Of a DNA stretch of 64,000 nt, positions 55,508-64,000 are shown one piece after another. Source of the DNA: Ephydatia muelleri. Taxonomy: Eukaryota; Porifera; Demospongiae; Spongillida; Spongillidae. The notes below the pieces were generated by a model. It had not been told where the DNA came from and did no database searches. It saw nothing but the letters and a program-made list of their open reading frames with translations. Position 1 is the stretch's first letter. Every line of letters begins with the position of its first letter. The translations under genes were made by a program, and so were the position numbers. Location of the stretch: positions 11,749,477-11,813,476 of the forward strand of contig JABACO010000007.1 of the NCBI GenBank assembly GCA_013339895.1, given 5' to 3'.

Positions 55508-58500
55508 TTAGCACTTCATAATGTACACCGTTATTTCTCTGTCATATTTGTCAATTGCTGTATTCAGTGCTGCGTCTCTACCCTGAAGTAATAAATGATA
55601 GTACCAACTGTAAATTGTGTGTGTAGTATGTTATGCCAAAACCAGCCAAACTAACATGCTTTCGTACATGTAATAATTAAAACAGAGTTCAATTACTCAT
55701 GAGTTACTTAGTTTGGTGCACATTTGTAAGATGGGACTGTACTCTACTGTTACCAGACATAATTATTACTCATCTTTGTGTGTGCATTTGACAGTACAAA
55801 CACTTTGTCAGGACAGTAACAGTAAATGGAATTACTCTGCCCAAGTGTTGACAATTGCAGAAGTTTCATTACAGAGATACTACAAACTCCTGAAATTGAA
55901 ATTATAACTCCATAACTATACATGTATCATTGCTTCATAACAAATGAAACTCAACCCTATCAGTTATGACCTGTGGCCATGAAAGTACATGATGGTCACA
56001 TTGAGATATGTGTACATGTAAGTGAAAGTGAACATGCAAATTCTTTCAAATCAATTCCTTTCCATTGTCATGTCACTGCTTGCACTCGTCACTTCAGACT
56101 AACACACTTACATCAATGCTAATGGCTTTTGTCACATCAGCACCTGCTGCCAGCAATGCTTCTTTAATTGCACAATCGTTTCTTAGACTCGCCAAAATCA
56201 ATGGAGTTAGATTGTCCTGTCAAAGAATGAATAAAATGAATCCATATATCATCTTCGCATATAGAGCAAATTAATACAGACAAAAATAGGACTGCTTTTA
56301 CTTTTAATCGAGCGGCCAAGTAGTACTAAATGAAAGTATTAGAAAGTGTGCCATTAGCTTAAACAGTAATCACAAAAATTTACATGTAAGTTTTTTTAAC
56401 TAGAATTTACTTGTGCATATTACTGTCCCCTATTTGGATCTTTCAATGATTCACATGCGTGTTGGTTTTGAAATTTTAGTATAGTAGTGCTAATGCTTTG
56501 TTTCATTTTTGTGCCTGAATTGTTATTGTCCACAAAATGCAACTATAAATTGTCAGCAATTAAAAGCATTCATACTATAAGGTGGTAAATTACTCTTACA
56601 CAATGAGGTATATAATAGTAATATTCATTATTGCGTCGAATTTAAAACATAAGCATATAGGAAACATAAATTTCTGTTCAGCACAATTATGCATCTATAA
56701 AATTACCCATCATTGTACCATGTCCAGCATGTGCAAAAATAAATATATAAATAGAATGAGCTCACATGGTGATGGATAATTTGCAACAAATAATTATACA
56801 AGTGTGTAAAGTAGTAGGTGCAAAAATTTAAATGACAGTTCAAATGTTTATAATCATGATACAAATACAATTACAAACCTTGCTAGCTTGATTGACATCA
56901 GCTCCTGCTTCAATTAGTGCATTTACAACATCAAGATTTCCAATGCCACATGCTATTATCAATGGACTGTAGCCATCCTATTGGACAATGATAATAATGA
57001 TCAAAAATGTGACAACACCATGGAATGAGTCTAGCAGTAGGATTTGTGCAAGCATGTTAAAGAGTGCTATACTTTAATCACTGACATTTCACAGTGCCTA
57101 GTTCTGTCAGTATTTAGGAGGGATGTAGACAGATAAACTCTACAGCTCTGGAAAGGGCATTTTGTTGTATACTGAATTAGTCAGATGGCAACAGTGATTT
57201 AAACAACAATGTCTGTTGACAGCTTCATAGTGGAAGCCCTATACAATTAAATTTATCATAGGTTTTGCTGAATACAGGCAAATCCATATATAAACATCAA
57301 CAGTATGCTAAATAGGATAGAAATATTCTTTGTAGTACTGTACCTCTTTTGCACTTTTATTGCAGCAACGGTGTTTGCACTAACCTGATTAGACTGATTT
57401 ACATTAACTCCGGTGTCAATAAGTTTCTTGAAATGATCCATTTCAATATAACGTTTGCAGCTTGCCATCATCAGTGGACTCCAACCATTCTACAATATAA
57501 AAGCAGGAAGCTAACAGTAGGGGAGCAGGTACACATCAGATGAAATGAGAGAAAAAAAACTAATAATTCATCAATTTCAAAAGCTGAACTGTGAACATTA
57601 TTTTCCTTTCAGTATTTACTGAACAGCAAAGATTTTCTGCATGCTCCTGAATACAGACACTGGCCAACATGTATGTGTGCAAACAAAAAGTATGAGCTTA
57701 GTCTTATGTGAAGAAAAATGCAACATTTATTTATGTTATTAAACACTTTATTAAAGCAAAACCTTGAGTTCTAGTAGCTGAATGATGTCAAGAGTGCAAA
57801 GAAAACTGTTTTGAAAAAAATTGTACACTAGCATAAAATACTTAATCCGGCATAAATAGATGGAATAGGCACTGGGTACAACTATCATTATTGTCCAATG
57901 GATTCATAAAGAGAGATAATATTTTTAGCTGGAAAGTGTTTTTTTATGCAAGACAGGAACATAAATGTTCAAAGTAGTTTTTAGTATAAAAAGAGTTATT
58001 GATATTTCTTTTAGCTTGTTTTATGTTACTATAACCTTATACTAGTTCTGCCAAAAATTGCACAAATTAAAACTTCAAACCTTATCTGTCAGATTCATGT
58101 CAGCTCCTGCTTCGGCAAGTGTCTTCACTACATCATAATTACCTCCACGCATTGCAAATATCAGTGGGGTATCATCATTCTGTGATAAAAAATTTCAACA
58201 TAATGAGTACAAGCATTGCATGCAGACACATGGGAGATGAAAGTAAAATGTGATTGATCACATGCTTGAGTATTGCATATATAACGTTGCTCCCTTGTCA
58301 AAATTAACACATGTCACAGAGATCCCTTATGCCCATACATTTACTGTACTGAAGAGCACAAAGTGAAGTTCAAACTAAGTGAAGTCAATCTCCTATCGTC
58401 AAAACTAAAAATAAAGTATAGCACACTGCCCACAATGTTTGCAGTACTTAACATAAGCAATCAATTGCATTGGTGATAAGAACACAATTTTGAGGAAGTC

Positions 58501-60600
58501 TCAATACAAAAGAAAAACAGAAAGCAATAGGAGAGCATTAAGAACTAGTACTTGCATGGATTGTACACTGCTTGACTCTATTATTTCATTGATGATTGGA
58601 ATAGTATGGTAGCATAATATTGGTGAAGAACTCCAGGCATTTATAGAAATTAATAGTATGGAATCCCCCTACTGTGTAATTATATATTGCCAGCTAATAT
58701 ACATTCACAAGTGCTTTGTGAATACTAGAGCTATAAGATCATAGACTTTATTAACATTGTTTGCCACGAATCCTTTATAAATGATAGTACAGTGCTGGTT
58801 TGATGGATAGATTTGTTGTATGCATAGGGCCAATGCATGGCATATGTTGTAGACATCAACAGAAGGGCTCTGTGTGAGATGAAACATTTGCAGCATCGAA
58901 TATCTAACTTGGATATTGCTCACATCTGTGAGGTGTTCATAATTTAGTGCTCCATGGATAGAATTTTTAATATGCAATGAATTAACAAACTGAACAATTG
59001 AATAGCTACAGGACCCTTCTACCTACATTTCATATTTGTCACGATGTAAATACTCTTATCTGAAGATGTGGTGGTTTTGAACCTCAGCTGGTATCGGACC
59101 TTATAACATCAGTACAAATATACTACAAGACACCAGATTACATTTTCCCATAGAGAGATGGTATGGTATGAAGTGGTGACAATAGGACATCAGGTTTTTG
59201 TGATTCCAACATAAGACAACTTATTAATATATATAATAAAATATATACAAACAAAGCGCAATTTTCGTGTAAAACATCCCACACTGTACACATATATGCA
59301 GATTGTCTCCATTACAATGTGTTTAACAATTTTTGTGAAAGTCATACTGTTTGCAAAGAGTTGAAAGCCCTCCCTGATCCCTTACCCAGACACAACGATA
59401 CATAAAGTGAGAGGTGGAACACAATTACCTTGTTCAAAATAGTTATGCAAAAAGAAAGCATTTGATCTTCTTATTGTAACAATAAGTCACATCAGTTGTT
59501 TATTTTGTGCATGTTCATGCATACACGTGGGGTGTGTAAATATAACTGTACTGTATATGTACATGAAAATCAGGGATTTCAGCCAGTTTCTGGTTATGGG
59601 CTAGATTTATGTTTACAAAAATAATAATAGTGCACAAGGATTCATTATCAAAATCTGTTTTCGGTGTACTGTAGCAAGCATATAATAACTGTGGAAGTGC
59701 TAACCTTATCAGTCTGATCAATATTAGCTCCTCCTGCAAGTAGTGCCTTCACTATATCAAGACGCCCATCTTTACAGCTTAACATTAATGGAGTACATCC
59801 ACTCTGCAATGCAATTGTCAATGCATGGAACCACTGGCTGAATTGTGTACTGACATATGACTGCAATTTTTAACCAAACAACCATTGCATTAATGTGACT
59901 CAGTTACCAAGTACAACGTACCTAGATACAAGATTCTTAGTCATAGATTGCATGTTTGGAATATTCCACTCAATGCCTTACAGATATGTGAAATACAAAG
60001 GTCTCAATGAATATGCAGGTACCTACCTCATCAGTAACATTAACATTAGCTCCTGCTTCAATGAGTATCTTCACCACATCACTTGAACTTGCTTCAAGTA
60101 ATGGACTCCGACTGGACTGTAACACAATTGCCATATGATGCATTGCATTGCATCTAGTCAGTGTTAACAGTTTATATTATGGCTGCTGTAATGTTTAGGG
60201 GCTAAAATTAATAAAAGTGTATTATTATAGAGAAAGAGATTAGAGGTAAATAAAAATAAGGGGCTAAAATAAAATTAAGGCATACGCCATCTACAGTTTT
60301 GTTCACACACAAAAAGATGACTATTATCCTTTCTTCGATTGTTGCACACTTTTCTCCACAAATTAATGCTGGTTTGGTACATGCATCAGTGCTTTTGAAT
60401 ATTGAAGGTATTTTCTATTCATATTCTTCTGTTGCTCTTAAAAAAAGTACATCAGAGTCTCACAAAATTGGAAAATCACAGTCACAGAGTAGGTTAAAGA
60501 TTTAGTCACTTACATTGACATCAGCACCTGCTCCCAACAAGGTCTGTACTACATCATAATGGCAAAGCCAACTTGCCATAAACAATGGAGTTCTATTTAC
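55508..60600 (-). CDS. Ankyrin-repeat protein, eight visible exons (5' end not found)
   Basis: Exons in transcript order: 60,514-60,600 (29 codons), 60,027-60,116 (30), 59,705-59,803 (33), 58,081-58,179 (33), 57,385-57,489 (35), 56,879-56,977 (33), 56,112-56,216 (35) and 55,508-55,582 (24 plus stop). Each internal exon is one ankyrin repeat, phase 0 at both ends, with AG/GT sites. Examples are SGCTPLMLSCKDGRLDIVKA, NDDTPLIFAMRGGNYDVVKT and DGYSPLIIACGIGNLDVVNA. The TPL...A...G..DVV..LL.AGAD.N pattern is complete. The last exon is a short degenerate helix pair ending VYIMKC. The repeats would form a protein-binding solenoid. No other domain is visible and the N-terminus lies further right or outside the window. 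Frame is intact in all eight exons. Confidence 0.85.
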
Positions 60601-61285
60601 CTGGTAAGGAGTGGTTAGATTATGAAGGGAGAAAGACAAGAAACACGTATACAGGATATTCACAGTGACTTATTGAAACGTATGAAATAAGGGATAGCTT
60701 CCTGTAGCTGAGATATACATGTACACCGCACTAATATGATCATGAAGCATCATACTATTGCATATCATACAATGTACATTCCACAACTGCTATAAGAATA
60801 GGATAAGAGAGCAAGAAAAATGATCGCATGAAATAAATATGCATGATGCATACATGTACTCAGGCATAAGAGTAGTAAAATATATGGATGTTAAATTTAG
60901 TTAGTTGATTCAAAGTCTAGTTTAGTTGGCAAAGAGATCAAGAATGGCATGTGTTTGTATGGAGACTATATGGATGCACCAGTTTGTCACACAACATAGA
61001 TACATGTTACAAGGCAGATGGTATAATGCGGGAGAGGGGACATTACTATACATTCCACCCCATACAACATAACATCAACATACAGTTGGCTGCAGGATTT
61101 ATAAGAGGTGGATTGAATGATAGATAGTGTGTCCCACAATGAAGAAAAATTCGATACAAATTCAGCACATGCCACTAGTCATATTAGTGTGGACTGGCCT
61201 AATAGCCTAGGAGGTCATAAGAGCAATTGAAGCAGTGTCTAGAAGCCACAGTGTCTTTGGGAAACGATTTAAGAACACATGATGT

Positions 61286-61902
61286 CTAATTTTTTCCAAT
61301 AAATAATGGTTCAGGACTCAAATCAGGAGCTATTGGAGGTGGACAACCTGGGTGCTGAGATTTCAAAAGCTTCAAAGTATGGTCATTATTGGGGGCTATA
61401 CCATCAGACACATAGAGCCATCCCTAGAAAGGAAAAGAGCTGAATGTACTATGTGTGTCTCCAAACAACAGAGTATTTAGCTGGAGGGCAGGAACTACCA
61501 TTAGCAAGACTCCACAATGCACTTTGCTGGATATACTTAGATAGCATGAATAACTTCAACCACGTTTCAACTGAATTTGTTAGGAGGACGAACCTTAAGG
61601 TGGAGACAGTAACCAAGTAAAGCTGGTCTACATTTGGGTGAAAGGTGGAGCATTTGAATTCAAAAGACGTCTTCAAAAGATGGGAGATTGGAAAGAAGTG
61701 TCTCAGTTTGGAGGGTGTTTGGGATTGGATTAGATATGAGTGACACAAGTTCAGTGCACTTGTGTGCATACAATGCAATTAAAGCCCTAACACTAGCTGG
61801 TGACAGCAGTATCAAAATGAAGCATTCTGCGCCTAACCAACTATCAGAAACACTTCCTGGAAAGATACCGCTTGCGTGCATTCTCAAGCGAGGTTGCTGC
61901 AA
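61286..61902 (-). pseudogene. Retroelement-associated coding relic
   Basis: The minus strand has a frame near 61,700-61,790 (CTELVSLISNPIPNTLQTET), continued in another frame near 61,480-61,560 (TWLKLFMLSKYIQQSALWSL). A last piece, 61,286-61,423, after a TTTCTAG acceptor-like site, reads DHTLKLLKSQHPGCPPPIAP. The W..LF.L.K followed by TL..L...HPP.PP order is what I associate with the region before the reverse transcriptase in invertebrate retroelement proteins. The RT itself is absent and frames are broken. It separates the ankyrin gene from the inverted-repeat region. Confidence 0.4.
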
Positions 61903-62169
61903 TTATCTCTGGACACCCCTGGAACAAGGCATTTACTTTTTGTGACAAAGTTTAACTAACCTCTGATTGTGATCGAGCCAACATTTGTAACGATAGGGAT
62001 TGGGATGAACATAGAGAATGATCGGGCACATGAAACGGTTAGACGAAAGATGGGATGAAATAACTGTATCTTTGATGTCACACATCTTTATTGCTCTAAT
62101 CATAGGGAGAAAATCGCCCCACGGATGTTTTAAGAAAAGTTATAAAAATGTATCGCGTTTGAAGCACTA

Positions 62170-62410
62170 TACATGTAACTTCCGAACGGTAAACGCTATT
62201 GACTTCTATTTTCAATACTTCATACTGTATGTGGAGTTATATTTTGGTGTCTTGTACAGGCTCCGTGTCGACGTTACAATATACCCGACAACCCATGAGG
62301 TTCGAAAACCGCCACAACTTCAGGTAGGAGCGTTCAAATCGCTTCAAATTCGGTGTATACGCCTGTCGCGATTGAGTGGTTCTGTTCCGTTAATGCCTGC
62401 TCTCTCTCAT
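62170..62410 (+). repeat. Left arm of a large inverted repeat
   Basis: TTTTGGTGTCTTGTAC and GGTAGGAGCGTTCAAATCGC match, in opposite orientation, 63,745-63,870 (GCGATTTGAACGCTCCTACC and GTGCAAGGCACCAAAATAC). The two arms are about 1.4 kb apart. The intervening sequence (62,410-63,500) contains no recognised gene. Confidence 0.75.
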
Positions 62411-63526
62411 TGAACGCGTGGAAAGTAGGCCCACCGCCCAGAAATTTTTAAATTGCGCATGTTATGCTGTCCCATAGCAACTAATCAGACAACCAATTCC
62501 TTGCATGTGAAATGCGCTATACGATAGTACACAATAAGCCATACTATGTTGATTACACACCTCTTATTGTATATCAAATCACGTGGCCTAACCGTACAAA
62601 ACGCGCGGCTTGAAGACAGGTGATTTATTTCAGCGCGTACGGACGTCATGAGTTCTAAAGGCTATAGCGGCTTTCATGCACATCGATGAGCCAATAAACA
62701 ACCTTATCTGTATATCTGTGTGATGCTTAGATACCTGTACATGTGTCTACTAGAGGTGTGTGTCCCCGAATTTTCTGAAGAGGTTTTCAAACGCTTTAAA
62801 AATCGCCAGTTTTGTGGCTATTATGTCATCTATGCGGCAATTTATTGAGCCGTGTCGAATGGAAGGATACGAAAGAGGGTAAAATCCTTGTGCTTTTATG
62901 TGTCGTATATCATTATTTCGTTTCTTTGAAGGGTTTAGAGCTGAGCTGTTGACTGCCTGTATGGCATCATGGCCCATGCGTACGCCAAACGGATGATAAA
63001 AGTAGTTCTATAATGACACAGGGCACTTGACACTTATGGATTGCTGTTGCTGTTACTGGTTGAAGACGTACGTATGCATAACACAGTAGATGCTGTACTT
63101 TACGAGTCACTACTAAGCCAAGTCGTGTAAACGTAGCATGAAATGGACTCAGCCCCCTGTTCACCTAGGAGGCGTAAACCAACGTAGATTGAATTTTACC
63201 CATGGAACAGAATGATCCTCCAGTACATGCATTTTAATGGAACTGTTGGATTCATAAAAGAACATGTACGGTCAATGACAGTTTTATAGAAATCAATTGT
63301 GCAGTCAATCTAAAGTTCACATGAACTCACAAAGTGTATTTGAAGAGTTTGAGCTCATCAATGAAATTCAAGTCATACATGTGGTGGAATTTTTATTTCT
63401 TTTTCCTGTATGGTATTTTGCCTCTGTAGATTCGTCTGGCAATTTATTCAGTAAGTGACTTGCATTATGTCTGAATGTTAACTAAGGAGATGCATGATCA
63501 ATGCGCTGACAGTATTCGGTGTGTGG

Positions 63527-63735
63527 GTCCTGTCGCTATTGATTTGTTCTGTTCTTTATATCGGTTACGAACATACAGCTGTGCAAATATTTCCCGCTCG
63601 ATTCGCTCCATTATTGCATGCACGGCTGTGGGTTGCATTAAATAATAGCGCGAATCGAACAGGAAAAATGTGCATGAACTTTGCACAGCTGTATCTCCGT
63701 AACGGACAAAGCAAATCAATAGCTACAGGACCACT
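63527..63735. repeat. Imperfect palindrome
   Basis: TCCTGTCGCTATTGATTTGTT at the left mirrors CAAATCAATAGCTACAGGA at the right. ACAGCTGTGCAAA and ATTCGCTCC...GCGCGAATCGAAC also pair. Similar frames appear on both strands because of this symmetry, so they are not taken as genes. A single fragment GAATAGCTACAGGACC also occurs at about 59,003. Confidence 0.7.
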
Positions 63736-63739
63736 CTAC

Positions 63740-63965
63740 GTACTAACCTAATTTGAAGCGATTTGAACGCTCCTACCTAAAGATATGAGGTTTAATACTT
63801 AATGGGATATTGGACCTCGTAACGTTGGCACTATAATAGTGCAAGGCACCAAAATACAATTTCACATACAAACATGGTGTACAACGAAGCATTGAAAATG
63901 GGTCGACGATTGCGTTAACCGTTCATAAGTTATAGTAATTTGTATAATCATAAATCTACAAGGGT
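63740..63965 (-). repeat. Right arm of the inverted repeat; also matches 20,560-20,760
   Basis: Read on the minus strand it gives GACCCTTGTAGAT, then ACGGTTAACGCAATCG, then TTTTGGTGCCTTGCAC. This is the same series as at 20,580-20,740 next to the divergent chaperone-like gene. Confidence 0.7.
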
Positions 63966-64000
63966 CAAAACGCGCAATACAGAAATGTATTGCTAATTAA

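Noticed and set aside
63494..63751. Similar frames on both strands suggesting a protein gene
   Set aside because: The similarity results from the palindrome at 63,527-63,735.

Overview
This window is animal nuclear DNA, most likely from a sponge or another early-branching marine invertebrate. The evidence is AT-rich sequence, genes split by very short introns (about 45-160 bp) with ordinary GT/AG junctions, long (CA)n and poly-G tracts, TTAGGG-type interstitial telomere repeats, and many decayed DNA transposons and Ty3/gypsy-like fragments. No bacterial operon, rRNA or tRNA was recognised. The taxon is inference only.

Layout. (1) 1-6,393: a partial copy (unit 0) of a large duplicated block, interrupted by a 2.8-kb CACTA/EnSpm-like transposon at 2,137-4,942. 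(2) 6,400-11,700: microsatellites, a 171-bp exon-bearing tandem array, and a DUF4371-type exon in reverse orientation. (3) 11,700-14,060 and 17,860-20,000: pieces of unit 1. Between them lies a THAP-domain relic flanked by inverted repeats. Two oppositely oriented small genes end this part (18,424-18,879 + and 19,983-20,402 -). (4) 21,600-28,300: remains of an ankyrin gene, a TTAA-flanked MITE candidate, and two decayed retroelement/integrase regions, all on the minus strand. (5) 28,333-42,860 and 42,861-53,472: units 2 and 3, a direct tandem duplication. Unit 2 carries a 4.42-kb RAG1-N-like/Chapaev-type transposon (35,200-39,622) that is absent from unit 3, and each unit ends with a further copy of the small gene. 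(6) 53,480-55,080: a 224-bp tandem repeat and a decayed integrase-like gene. (7) 55,508-60,600: an ankyrin-repeat gene on the minus strand with one repeat per phase-0 exon. (8) 61,200-64,000: a retroelement relic and inverted-repeat elements.

Two systems stand out. First, four intronless genes encode about 140-151-residue proteins whose predicted layout and C-terminal motifs resemble the bacterial CesT/Tir type III secretion chaperone family. Three are near-identical copies carried by the duplicated block and stay open while the block around them decays; the fourth is a divergent paralogue sharing a CRE-like promoter motif. Second, a 12-exon RAG1-N-terminal-like (zinc motif plus RING) transposase gene sits in a precisely delimited element with CAC termini, 13-bp inverted repeats and a 4-bp target duplication, and its empty site is present in the sister copy. 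Internally deleted relatives of this gene lie inside every duplicated block. The duplicated copies therefore act as a natural record of insertions, inversions and deletions. All family names come from pattern recognition without database searches.
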